Positions 44,297 to 52,327 of a DNA stretch of 64,000 bases are shown piece by piece (the stretch's first letter is position 1; each line of letters starts with the position of its first letter). The position numbers were made by a program, and so were the translations under genes. Source of the DNA: an uncultured Aggregatibacter sp. (GTDB taxonomy: Bacteria; Pseudomonadota; Gammaproteobacteria; Enterobacterales; Pasteurellaceae); the NCBI RefSeq assembly GCF_901873365.1, contig NZ_CABFLM010000082.1, positions 1-64,000 of the forward strand, read 5' to 3'. Under the pieces are notes generated by a model. That model did not search any database and was not told the DNA's origin. It worked only from the letters and a program-made list of their open reading frames with translations.

Positions 44297-45856
44297 ATGA
44301 CCAACATTCACAACCATAAAATCCTCATCCTCGACTTTGGTTCCCAATACACCCAACTTATCGCCCGCCGTGTACGTGAAATCGGTGTGTATTGCGAGCT
44401 TTGGGCGTGGGATGTCACCGAACAACAAATCCGTGATTTCAACCCAACGGGGATTATCCTTTCCGGCGGTCCGGAAAGCACCACGGAAGAAAACAGCCCG
44501 CGTGCGCCAGAATATGTCTTTAGTGCCGGTGTTCCTGTGCTGGGCATTTGCTACGGTATGCAAACTATGGCAATGCAACTTGGCGGTTTAACCGAAACCT
44601 CTGATCACCGCGAGTTCGGCTATGCTTCCGTTTTAATGGAAAATACCACTGCACTTTTCGCTGATCTCAATGACGGCGATAACAAATTGGATGTGTGGAT
44701 GAGCCATGGCGATAAAGTCACCCGCTTGCCACAAAACTTCCAAGTGACCGGCACAACACCAACTTGCCCGATTGCCGCGATGTCTGATGAAAGCCGCCAT
44801 TTCTACGGCGTGCAATTCCACCCTGAAGTCACACACACTAAAAAAGGCTTGGAATTATTAACTAATTTCGTGGTGAACATTTGCGGTTGCGAAACCAAAT
44901 GGACCGCCGAAAACATCATTGAAGACGCCGTTGCCCGCATTAAAGAGCAAGTAGGCGATGACGAAGTCATTTTAGGTTTATCCGGTGGCGTGGATTCCTC
45001 TGTGGTCGCGTTGTTATTACATCGTGCCATCGGCAAAAACTTACATTGCGTGTTTGTCGATAACGGTTTATTGCGTTTAAACGAAGGCGATCAAGTCATG
45101 GAAATGTTCGGCAATAAATTCGGCTTAAACATCACGCGTGTCGATGCAGAAAGCCGTTTTTTAGGCGAACTTGCCGGCGTATCAGATCCGGAAGCGAAAC
45201 GTAAAATTATCGGCAAAGTGTTTGTGGACGTATTCGATGATGAATCTAAAAAACTCACCAACGTCAAATGGTTAGCACAAGGCACCATTTACCCTGACGT
45301 AATCGAATCTGCCGCCAGCAAAACCGGCAAAGCCCACGTCATCAAATCCCACCACAACGTAGGTGGCTTGCCGGATTATATGAAACTCGGCTTAGTCGAA
45401 CCGTTGCGTGAATTGTTCAAAGATGAAGTGCGTAAAATCGGTCTAGCTTTAGGTTTACCGGCTGAAATGATCAACCGCCACCCATTCCCTGGCCCGGGTT
45501 TAGGCGTGCGTGTACTCGGTGAGGTGAAAAAAGAATACTGCGATTTATTACGCCGAGCCGATGCCATCTTTATCGAAGAATTACGCAACAGCGGTTGGTA
45601 TGAAAAAACCAGCCAAGCCTTCAGCGTATTCTTACCAGTGAAATCTGTCGGTGTAATGGGTGACGGACGTAAATACGATTGGGTTATCTCACTACGTGCA
45701 GTAGAAACCATCGATTTTATGACCGCACATTGGGCACACCTGCCTTATGATTTACTCGGCAAAGTCTCCAACCGTATCATCAACGAAGTGAACGGCATTT
45801 CCCGCGTCGTGTACGACATTAGCGGCAAGCCACCAGCAACTATCGAATGGGAATAA
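44297..45856 (+). CDS. guaA: GMP synthase (glutamine-hydrolysing)
   Basis: Converts XMP to GMP using glutamine and ATP. The class I amidotransferase half has GICYGMQ with the nucleophilic Cys and HPEVTHT; the synthase half has the PP-loop GLSGGVDSSVVALLLH, and ends KPPATIEWE. 519 residues against 525 in E. coli. ATG 44297 gives the family N-terminus (NHKILILDFGSQYTQLIARR); an in-frame start at 44243 would overlap the upstream ORF. guaB is not adjacent. The prophage begins just downstream. Confidence 0.97.
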   Translation: MTNIHNHKILILDFGSQYTQLIARRVREIGVYCELWAWDVTEQQIRDFNPTGIILSGGPESTTEENSPRAPEYVFSAGVPVLGICYGMQTMAMQLGGLTETSDHREFGYASVLMENTTALFADLNDGDNKLDVWMSHGDKVTRLPQNFQVTGTTPTCPIAAMSDESRHFYGVQFHPEVTHTKKGLELLTNFVVNICGCETKWTAENIIEDAVARIKEQVGDDEVILGLSGGVDSSVVALLLHRAIGKNLHCVFVDNGLLRLNEGDQVMEMFGNKFGLNITRVDAESRFLGELAGVSDPEAKRKIIGKVFVDVFDDESKKLTNVKWLAQGTIYPDVIESAASKTGKAHVIKSHHNVGGLPDYMKLGLVEPLRELFKDEVRKIGLALGLPAEMINRHPFPGPGLGVRVLGEVKKEYCDLLRRADAIFIEELRNSGWYEKTSQAFSVFLPVKSVGVMGDGRKYDWVISLRAVETIDFMTAHWAHLPYDLLGKVSNRIINEVNGISRVVYDISGKPPATIEWE

Positions 45857-45902
45857 AAAACCCGCTTTTCATAAAATAACATATCATTTCAAAAATAACC
45901 TT

Positions 45903-45928
45903 AAGCCCTGTATTTACAGGGCTTTTCT
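45903..45928 (+). terminator. Rho-independent terminator after guaA
   Basis: AAGCCCTG (45903-45910) and CAGGGCTT (45917-45924) form an 8-base-pair stem with a six-base loop, then TTCTATTT. It is 47 bases after the guaA stop and marks the likely last chromosomal feature before the prophage. Confidence 0.85.
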
Positions 45929-45973
45929 ATTTCATCTTATTTCATTGTGTTTCGTGGTAGTTTATTTTTCTAT

Positions 45974-46055
45974 CGGTAAATTTGACGGTAAAACCTTGAG
46001 CTTGTCAGAAAAAAGATCGAAAATACCGTCAAATTCATGACGGTAAAAGTGGACG
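45974..46055. other. Repeated GACGGTA motifs near integrase: possible attachment-arm or operator sites
   Basis: TTGACGGTA (45982-45990), its inverse TACCGTCAA (46024-46032) and TGACGGTA (46038-46045) occur in 65 bases just before the integrase gene, with a partial TCGGTAAA before them. Such clustered repeats by an integrase gene suggest integrase arm sites or an autoregulatory operator. The attachment core itself cannot be located because the right prophage end is outside the window. Confidence 0.45.
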
Positions 46056-46059
46056 TAAA

Positions 46060-47259
46060 ATGCTAACAGATACAAAAATCAAATCTCTTAAACCTAAAGA
46101 CAAAGTTTATAAAGTGGCAGACCGTGACGGGCTTTATGTGTCCGTCTCCACCGCCGGCACTATAACCTTTCGCTATGACTACCGAATCAACGGCAGACGG
46201 GAAACGCTAACCATCGGTAAATATGGTGCTGACGGTATAAATCTTGCAGAAGCCCGTGAGCGTTTAATGATCGCCCGCAAGCAAGTAAGCGAAGGAATAT
46301 CCCCCGCCACTGAAAAACGTGCCGAACGAAATAAAATTCGTAATGCGGATCGCTTCTGTGTGTTCGCTGAAAAATATCTTGCTGATGTACAGCTTGCTGA
46401 TAGCACTAAAGCTCTGCGTGTCGCTACGTACGAACGAGATATTAAAGATACATTTGGTAACCGCTTAATGACAGAAATCACAGCAGATGAAATTCGTAGT
46501 CACTGTGAAAAAATTAAAGAACGTGGTGCGCCATCTACAGCAATTTTTGTGCGTGATTTAATTGCTAACGTTTACCGCTATGCGATTCAGCGAGGCCATA
46601 AGTTCGCAAATCCAGCTGATGAAATTGCGAACTCTTCTATTGCGACATTTAAGAAACGTGAACGCGTTCTAACTCCAAGGGAAATAAAACTCTTCTTTAA
46701 TACACTTGAAGAAACACAGTCGGATTTTGCGTTAAAAAAAGCAGTGAAATTTATCTTACTCACCATGGTTCGTAAAGGGGAATTGGTTAATGCCACATGG
46801 GATGAAGTGGACTTCAAAAATAAAGTGTGGACAATCCCAGCCGAGCGCATGAAAGCCAAACGTGCGCACAATGTGTATTTATCTGAACAAGCTATTGATT
46901 TGATCGTAGCATTTCAGATTTATTCGGAAGGCTCACCGTATCTTTTGCCTGGTAGGATTAATCGCAGACAGCCAATAGCAAATAGTTCATTAAACCGCGT
47001 GATTGCTAACTGTATTAAATTTATCAATAAAGACGAACAACGAATTGATGATTTCACTGTTCACGATTTACGCCGCACCGGCTCTACTCTACTACATGAA
47101 ATGGGCTTTAATAGTGATTGGATTGAGAAGAGTTTAGCACATGAGCAACAAGGCGTGCGTGCTGTTTATAATAAAGCGGAATATGCCGAACAACGAAAAG
47201 AAATGATGCAACGGTGGGCGGATCAGGTTGATGAATGGATAAATGATAATAGTCTCTAA
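46060..47259 (+). CDS. int: P4-type tyrosine-recombinase phage integrase
   Basis: Inserts and excises the prophage. The DUF4102-type N-terminal domain (residues 1-90, DRDGLYVSVSTAGTITFRYD and TIGKYGADGINLAEAR) is followed by a core-binding domain and the catalytic domain. Catalytic residues are Arg238 (MVRKGEL), His335 and Arg338 (HDLRRT), His361 (LAHEQ) and Tyr370 (AVYNKAEY). 399 residues. It faces the chromosome-side end and is convergent with the late operon, ending 29 bases from it. Confidence 0.93.
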   Translation: MLTDTKIKSLKPKDKVYKVADRDGLYVSVSTAGTITFRYDYRINGRRETLTIGKYGADGINLAEARERLMIARKQVSEGISPATEKRAERNKIRNADRFCVFAEKYLADVQLADSTKALRVATYERDIKDTFGNRLMTEITADEIRSHCEKIKERGAPSTAIFVRDLIANVYRYAIQRGHKFANPADEIANSSIATFKKRERVLTPREIKLFFNTLEETQSDFALKKAVKFILLTMVRKGELVNATWDEVDFKNKVWTIPAERMKAKRAHNVYLSEQAIDLIVAFQIYSEGSPYLLPGRINRRQPIANSSLNRVIANCIKFINKDEQRIDDFTVHDLRRTGSTLLHEMGFNSDWIEKSLAHEQQGVRAVYNKAEYAEQRKEMMQRWADQVDEWINDNSL

Positions 47260-47263
47260 AAAA

Positions 47264-47290
47264 GATGGCGGAATTACCCGCCGTTTTATT
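47264..47290. terminator. Terminator between integrase and late operon
   Basis: GGCGG (47267-47271) pairs with CCGCC (47278-47282), then GTTTTATT on the plus strand and TCTTTTTTAG on the minus strand. The stem is short but flanked by T runs on both sides, so it could stop transcription from both convergent genes. Confidence 0.6.
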
Positions 47291-48059
47291 AGAAAGTTCG
47301 TGGGGTAAATGTTGAAGGGGTGTATTGATTATGTTTTGCAGCCCACTCTTTTGCTTCTTCGGAAGCCTTAGCAAAATTCATTCGAGATTGTTCTTCCTGT
47401 TTTTGTTTAGCCAATTGAGCAACTTCTTTCGCGGAAAGGTTATTCATGTCAACTATGTTCCGCTGAGGTGGAGTTATTGTAGGTTTCACTTCTTGTACTT
47501 CCGGCACCTTTGGTTTTGGATTAAATAAATCCATATCCCCTCCGCTTGTCATGTAAAGCGCATTCCCCATCTGCTCTGCGCCTTTGAATGCAGCAATAGT
47601 ATCAGGGCGTTTCAAGTAATTAGATCGCTCGTTGGCTAAGTTATTGATTCGCTCTGTAATGGCATCTTTCTGTGCTTTATCCTCTGTTACCGCCAGTTTT
47701 TCTTGAAGAGAATTTAACTGAGCATCATAAACCCCTAGGACTTGCATTGCCCCGGTTAAGTTCTTTTGCGCCTGAGAATTTCCATCACCTGAGTTGCTTC
47801 TAGAATATTGAGCAGAAATGCGCGCTCTTGCGGCAGCTTCGGAGATGGCATTGCGGGATCTGTGATCCTCCAATTCAAACTCATGTTGGAATTTTTTATC
47901 TTGCTGTTCAGCATCGAAAGCGCGTTGTTTATCAGATTCTTTTGTGCGCCAATCTAACATCTTGTCTGTTTCTTCGTTTTTCCAGCCTTGCTCCACATTT
48001 TTTACTATGCCGGTGCCGAGGCCTTGCGCCATTGCCGCCAAAATGCCACCAAAACCCAT
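47289..48059 (-). CDS. Phage virion-associated protein, unknown (last late gene)
   Basis: Not recognised. 256 residues: a glycine-rich hydrophobic start (MGFGGILAAMAQGLGTGIVK), a long charged helical part (residues 25-150, with QQDKKFQHEFELEDHRSRN), then a Pro-rich link near residue 190 and a short charged helical end. Such helical proteins with a small hydrophobic N-terminus near tail genes are often ejection or internal virion proteins, but no homology is claimed. Last gene of the late operon, 3 bases after the previous one. Confidence 0.7.
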   Translation of the reverse strand: MGFGGILAAMAQGLGTGIVKNVEQGWKNEETDKMLDWRTKESDKQRAFDAEQQDKKFQHEFELEDHRSRNAISEAAARARISAQYSRSNSGDGNSQAQKNLTGAMQVLGVYDAQLNSLQEKLAVTEDKAQKDAITERINNLANERSNYLKRPDTIAAFKGAEQMGNALYMTSGGDMDLFNPKPKVPEVQEVKPTITPPQRNIVDMNNLSAKEVAQLAKQKQEEQSRMNFAKASEEAKEWAAKHNQYTPSTFTPRTF

Positions 48060-48061
48060 AA

Positions 48062-48574
48062 CTACACCCCTTGCTGTTGCATTGTTTGTTGTCCGCCTTG
48101 CATTTGTGCTTGGCGTTGATTTTCCATTTCAGCCACTTTGTTGATCATGTCAACGTATTGCTGCTCTTCTTCCGGTGGCAAAATACCGTTTGTCGCTTCG
48201 CCGAATTCATCTAATGCATTCATCAAAATATCAATCAACACATCATCAATTTGTTCTTCAGGCACGCCGACTTGTTGCAATAATTGCATAGCCAAGTCTT
48301 TGGCCACCTGCATCATCACTTGCGGTGGAATGGTTTTGCCGTTTTGTTGAGCCGCTTGGAGGTTAGTAATCATCGCCGTTGCAACTAAATCTGCAATGCC
48401 GTCGACCGGTCCTTTTTGTTGAATGCGTTCTTGCGCCACATTTGCAATGGCATTCATGGAGTTTTCCATTAGCATTTGATACATTTGTGCCATGCTACCT
48501 TGTTGACTATTTTGATTTTGTTGCATTGCCTGTTGCGGTTGTGCTTGTTGTGTCATTGAATCTAAAATACCCAT
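48062..48574 (-). CDS. Phage protein, Gln/Met-rich, unknown
   Basis: Not recognised. 170 residues with glutamine-rich ends (SMTQQAQPQQAMQQNQNSQQ at the start, QQTMQQQGV at the end) and a helical, acidic middle (VGVPEEQIDDVLIDILMNAL). AGGT lies before ATG 48574. Tightly packed between two other late genes. A chaperone or disordered virion protein is possible, not shown. Confidence 0.7.
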   Translation of the reverse strand: MGILDSMTQQAQPQQAMQQNQNSQQGSMAQMYQMLMENSMNAIANVAQERIQQKGPVDGIADLVATAMITNLQAAQQNGKTIPPQVMMQVAKDLAMQLLQQVGVPEEQIDDVLIDILMNALDEFGEATNGILPPEEEQQYVDMINKVAEMENQRQAQMQGGQQTMQQQGV

Positions 48575-48583
48575 GTTTTACCT

Positions 48584-49663
48584 CTATTTAATGTAAACGT
48601 TTTTCCATAAATTGGTCAGTGTTGGAATGCCTTCAATGCGTTCTTCGTCATCCTGTTGTTTGGTTCGGGAATACATTGTATTAAGGATTCCTTTGTTATT
48701 TTCACTGCCTCCGGTCGTGTTGCGATTAAACTCTCTTTCTTTCTGCGCTTGTGCAATGCGCTCATCTCTTGCTGAGATTAATCCTTTCAACGTTTCACGA
48801 CCGGGTTGTTTCGCCATATCTCGCAAAGCAGAGTTCACTTGATAATTCTCAATCCCATTATTGACCACTGCACCGACCGGCGACCCTGTTGCAAAAGAAA
48901 GTAATCCCCCAGTAACACTTCCTACCCCCCTCGTCCATTTGTTTCCTGTTGAGTTGTATTTATCACTGAGCTCATCCTCCAGTTTATTGATCTCATAGTT
49001 GTACACCATCTTGTCATCAATAGACGGGAGGGAATTAATGGTTTTACTTTTTACGTCATCAAACCGATTAACAATATTCCCTAGATTGCTTAGCGTTTTA
49101 CCGGCGGCGGCCTTACCGAGGGTTTCTATAGCACTGCTTGCGGGCATTACGGTATCGGCAACATTTTTTACCATGTTTCCAATTCCGTTAAATGCCTGTT
49201 TTCTATTGGTTAACTCAAATAGATCTCTTTGAGCGGCACTCGCACCAACTTTTCCTGCGTTCACGGACTGTGCCGTATTTGTTGGCAGTGTTGATTCTTT
49301 TTTTACGCCATCAATGAAATTATTCCAGGTATCAGCATATGGGGAATTAATAAGCCCTGATTGTGCCAATGTATTATTTGTTAGAGAGCTATGTTTATTT
49401 GAGCCAAGAGAATTTCTTGTGTTGTTTACTGCACCACTGATTGCGCTCCTACTACCACCCCATCCATTCGTGTTTCTTTCGTTAAACTCATTAGTATATG
49501 CTTCATCCTTCCCGTATTTAGAAAGATGGCGATCCATCCTGTCCCTTGAGTTTTCATATCCACCGCCACTTTCATGTTCTGACCATCCTCCACCAAGATC
49601 ACCGGATCGTTCATACCCGGCATTATCCATCATTTCACCGAAACTATCCGATATTCTGCCCAT
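48584..49663 (-). CDS. Phage protein, Gly/Asn/Ser-rich, unknown
   Basis: Not recognised. 359 residues. The first 110 residues are polar and Gly/Asn-rich (DLGGGWSEHESGGGYENSRD); the middle is helical with a possible hydrophobic segment near residue 250 (SVTGGLLSFATGSPVGAVV); the end is charged. The Gly/Ala-rich segment resembles membrane-inserting parts of ejected virion proteins. AAGGTGG lies 6 bases before ATG 49663. Between 124- and 170-residue late genes. Confidence 0.7.
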   Translation of the reverse strand: MGRISDSFGEMMDNAGYERSGDLGGGWSEHESGGGYENSRDRMDRHLSKYGKDEAYTNEFNERNTNGWGGSRSAISGAVNNTRNSLGSNKHSSLTNNTLAQSGLINSPYADTWNNFIDGVKKESTLPTNTAQSVNAGKVGASAAQRDLFELTNRKQAFNGIGNMVKNVADTVMPASSAIETLGKAAAGKTLSNLGNIVNRFDDVKSKTINSLPSIDDKMVYNYEINKLEDELSDKYNSTGNKWTRGVGSVTGGLLSFATGSPVGAVVNNGIENYQVNSALRDMAKQPGRETLKGLISARDERIAQAQKEREFNRNTTGGSENNKGILNTMYSRTKQQDDEERIEGIPTLTNLWKNVYIK

Positions 49664-49665
49664 AA

Positions 49666-50034
49666 CTAACCACCTTTCGCCTCAGTGAGTTTCTTCATTT
49701 CTGTCAAAATCCCGCCGTTCGCTAACCCTGGTGCTTCATCAACCGTTAGACTGCGATAGGATATATCTGTATCCGGTACAGTAGAGTATTTTGATTTCAT
49801 TTGATCCTGCAGATTGAGTAATTCCCGTTGCTGTTTCATCAAATCTCTGCCGGCTTCTTTTTGTGCAAAATAACCACCGATTCCGGCAACCGCATTCCCT
49901 AATAAATTTGTTGCCGCTTTGTTTTTATCCATCCAATTAAGCGCATCGGTTGCCCAACCGTTTGATTTCGCGCCATCTGCGGTAGAATCAAATGCGCCTG
50001 TAATTGCGCTCCATGCAGTATCCCAAAATGCCAT
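49666..50034 (-). CDS. Small phage protein with hydrophobic patch, unknown
   Basis: Not recognised. 122 residues from ATG 50034, which has a strong AGGAGG 8 bases upstream; a TTG two codons earlier is rejected. It has ATNLLGNAVAGIGGYFAQKE (residues 40-60), a small glycine-rich hydrophobic stretch, then a charged helix. Likely another internal virion or tail-associated protein by position. Confidence 0.7.
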   Translation of the reverse strand: MAFWDTAWSAITGAFDSTADGAKSNGWATDALNWMDKNKAATNLLGNAVAGIGGYFAQKEAGRDLMKQQRELLNLQDQMKSKYSTVPDTDISYRSLTVDEAPGLANGGILTEMKKLTEAKGG

Positions 50035-50047
50035 AATCAATTACCTC

Positions 50048-51196
50048 CTAATAAACACCTATGTTTGGCACACCCAAATTCGGGAATGACGACCAGTTCT
50101 GTCTTGTTGTCGGGATGCCTTGCATGAATCTCGACATGAAATTCATTTCAGAATCACGACTTTCTTTCAGCATATTGATTGCTTTCTTTTTATCTTCCTC
50201 CTTCATCGATGTGTTATTTAACACGGCAGCGATTTGTGCATCAAAGTTGTTCGTTATTTGTTGTGCAAAATCAATAGACTTTCCGATGGTATTTGCAGAG
50301 ACTTCAGCATTGAGTCTCTGCATATTGTTGCTATGATTAATATTAGCCAAATCACGTTGATGAGTACGATCTAATCCTGCTTGTTCAGCCGTAAATTGGT
50401 TTTGTTGTTGGTTTAGCCTACTTTGGTTTTGGTAATTCAAGTCGGCTTGGAGTTGGGTTAAACCACGCTGATGAGTGCGATCTAATCCTGCTTGTTCAGC
50501 CGTAAATTGGTTTTGTTGTTGGTTTAGCCTACTTTGGTTTTGGTAATTCAAGTCGGCTTGGAGTTGGGTTAAACCACGCTGATGAGTGCGATCTAATCCT
50601 GCTTGTTCAGCCGTGAATTGGTTTTGTTGCTGATTCAACCTACTTTGGTTTTGGTAATTCAAGTCAGCTTGCAATTTAGCAAGATTAGTTTGTTGAGTAC
50701 GATCTAATCCTGCCTGCTCTGCGCTGAATTTATTCTGCGCTTGGTTTAATCGACTTTGATTACTATAGGCTAAATCAGACTGTAACTGCGCCATACCACG
50801 CTGATGACCTCTGTCCAGTCCAGCTTGCTCAGCGGCAAATTGGTTTTGTTGTTGGTTAAGTTTACTTTGGTTTTGGTAATTCAAGTCAGCTTGCAAGCGT
50901 GTTTGCTTTTCGGTAAAAGCGTTCTGCGTATCTTGACTTGCAATCGGCATGGCAGCATCTAACATGGCACGCTGTGCAGCCTCTGCCCCGGCGGTTGAAT
51001 TTTGTAATCCTCGGTTAGCCGCGATACGCTCGCCTTTGGCTGCGGCAGATCTCATTAATAACGAATTACTATTGAGGATGTTTGCCACATTGCTTGCCAT
51101 AGTTTGTGAGTTATCTTGTGGCGGTGTTTGTGAAATGGTTGGCGCACGAGGTTGTTTTTTGTTTAGCGCCTCGGTCATTGAGCCTAGAATTGACAT
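50048..51196 (-). CDS. Phage protein with 37-residue helical repeats
   Basis: 382 residues. Residues 101-290 are about five repeats of 37 residues, each ending AEQAGLDR-x-x-Q and rich in Gln and Asn (LNYQNQSRLNQQQNQF). Their even helical character suggests a long rod. The N-terminal 100 residues are Ala/Gln-rich and the C-terminal 90 include a helix with NNSNMQRL-like polar faces. No homology is recognised. It could be a tape-like or ejected scaffold protein. AGGAGA precedes ATG 51196; a terminator stands upstream. Confidence 0.75.
   Translation of the reverse strand: MSILGSMTEALNKKQPRAPTISQTPPQDNSQTMASNVANILNSNSLLMRSAAAKGERIAANRGLQNSTAGAEAAQRAMLDAAMPIASQDTQNAFTEKQTRLQADLNYQNQSKLNQQQNQFAAEQAGLDRGHQRGMAQLQSDLAYSNQSRLNQAQNKFSAEQAGLDRTQQTNLAKLQADLNYQNQSRLNQQQNQFTAEQAGLDRTHQRGLTQLQADLNYQNQSRLNQQQNQFTAEQAGLDRTHQRGLTQLQADLNYQNQSRLNQQQNQFTAEQAGLDRTHQRDLANINHSNNMQRLNAEVSANTIGKSIDFAQQITNNFDAQIAAVLNNTSMKEEDKKKAINMLKESRDSEMNFMSRFMQGIPTTRQNWSSFPNLGVPNIGVY
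50341..50900 (-). repeat. Coding tandem repeat, 111-bp unit
   Basis: The block CTAATCCTGC recurs at 50371, 50482, 50593 and 50704, an exact 111-base step, with a more diverged unit to about 50900. The middle units are almost identical in DNA, so they were copied or homogenised recently. The unit keeps the reading frame (37 codons), so copy number could vary without frameshift. Confidence 0.88.
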
Positions 51197-51208
51197 ATAT
51201 TCTCCTAC

Positions 51209-51236
51209 AAAAAAAAGACCGCACTTCGGCGGTCTC
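51209..51236 (-). terminator. Terminator with uptake signal in late operon
   Basis: GACCGC (51217-51222) pairs with GCGGTC (51229-51234), and eight T follow on the minus strand. The stem includes the uptake signal ACCGCACTT (51218-51226). It separates the permuted papain gene from the repeat-protein gene. Confidence 0.8.
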
Positions 51237-51249
51237 TTGTTGAAAATTT

Positions 51250-51711
51250 TTAATGATTACTTACTTTGGTAAAAATAACCGAAAGCTGATTAGGGGTGAA
51301 ATACCATCCGCTTTCACCACCATGAATAGCATTAAAACACCATTCGCTACAAAAATATTTACTACGCTTTTGCTTAACGCCTAACACAATCCCTAATGCG
51401 CCCCACCAGTCATATTTCGCACCGCAAGTGCGGTTGAAATAAGCTTTAATTTGATCTTCACTTACATCATCAAGTGATAGCAAATCCCATTTCGATGCGT
51501 CAGAGACATCAATTCGCTTACAACGCACACCGCCATCTTGCACTGATGATGAATAACAGTCATAACCATTCGAACCCCGTTCAACGGCAATTTCGCAGTG
51601 AGAATAGGTCCCTTTAGTGAAAAAGCGCGTTATTCGATCCGCAATGAACTTTATTGGCTCTTTAAGCCAACTACGCTGGTGTTTATAAAGTGCCAAATAA
51701 ACTTTAGCCAT
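51250..51711 (-). CDS. Permuted papain-fold (YiiX/NlpC-P60-like) phage protein
   Basis: 153 residues from ATG 51711, which has GGAGG about 10 bases upstream; a long N-terminal extension inside the previous gene is rejected. Key residues: His in FTKGTYSHCEIAVE near residue 40 and Cys in SKYFCSEWCFNAIHGG near 125, in the His-before-Cys order of the permuted papain-like families. It may act on peptidoglycan, protein or lipid amide bonds; the substrate is not deducible. Overlaps the fibre-assembly candidate by 8 bases. Such genes occur beside tail genes in Pasteurellaceae prophages. Confidence 0.68.
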   Translation of the reverse strand: MAKVYLALYKHQRSWLKEPIKFIADRITRFFTKGTYSHCEIAVERGSNGYDCYSSSVQDGGVRCKRIDVSDASKWDLLSLDDVSEDQIKAYFNRTCGAKYDWWGALGIVLGVKQKRSKYFCSEWCFNAIHGGESGWYFTPNQLSVIFTKVSNH

Positions 51712-52327
51712 TTTGGTAAGCCTCCATGAGTAGATCCATCTGCTTAACGATGTCATCATAAATTGACTGCAATTGCTCAAGTTTGAGATTTGGCCGCTTA
51801 AGTTCATACTTACGCATGCGTTGGTTGGCGAGCTCAACCTGCAATTTTTCAAGACCTGCCGCTTGCGTCAAAATTAAGTTTGTTGCGGCTTTATTATTAA
51901 GCCCCGCACGCCGCGCAAAATCAGTGATATAACGACTGCACTGACCCTCATAATTTGCGGATTTATACGCTTCCGCCGCCGCTTGGCGCTCACGATATTC
52001 ACTTTCGAAACGTGTCCATGTGCTGTATATTGCCGCGGCGTGAGCATCAATGTTTGCAATAAGTTGGTTTTGAGTGTCCGATAAAAGCGCGGCCTGTTTT
52101 GAGGGCGAAATTTCCCACTGTAATGTGTCAAGATTCAATTCGTACGCCGCACTTGGTTGTGGATCGACTAATATAGGTTGACCAGATTTATCTTCGATGA
52201 TTTGTTTCCCTTGGGATTGGCCTTCAAGCAATTCAAGATACTTATCTTCCCTGATCTCAACCGCACTTTCCGGCACATAACCACCATTTACATCATCAAA
52301 AAAACCATCTTTATAATAAATAGCCAT
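51704..52327 (-). CDS. Putative tail-fibre assembly protein
   Basis: 207 residues. Start ATG 52327 overlaps the fibre stop (TAATG) and has GGGAG about 10 bases upstream. The N-terminal YYKDGFFDDVNGGYVPES and a Pro-rich link QPSAAYELNLDTLQWE resemble tail-fibre chaperones; the C-terminal 130 residues are helical (QNQLIANIDAHAAAIYSTWT and later). A position just after the fibre gene fits a fibre-assembly role. Family assignment is tentative. Confidence 0.7.
   Translation of the reverse strand: MAIYYKDGFFDDVNGGYVPESAVEIREDKYLELLEGQSQGKQIIEDKSGQPILVDPQPSAAYELNLDTLQWEISPSKQAALLSDTQNQLIANIDAHAAAIYSTWTRFESEYRERQAAAEAYKSANYEGQCSRYITDFARRAGLNNKAATNLILTQAAGLEKLQVELANQRMRKYELKRPNLKLEQLQSIYDDIVKQMDLLMEAYQNG

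Noticed and set aside
45857..46059. tRNA gene as the prophage attachment site
   Set aside because: No cloverleaf or conserved T-loop bases were found in this gap; only the guaA terminator and the GACGGTA repeats are visible.
50341..50900. Regular direct repeats that look like a CRISPR array
   Set aside because: The 111-base units have no unique spacers and form one open frame of 37-codon repeats.
51250..51852. Longer form of the papain-like protein starting near 51852
   Set aside because: The extension overlaps the previous gene by 140 bases and is low-complexity; ATG 51711 has a ribosome site.
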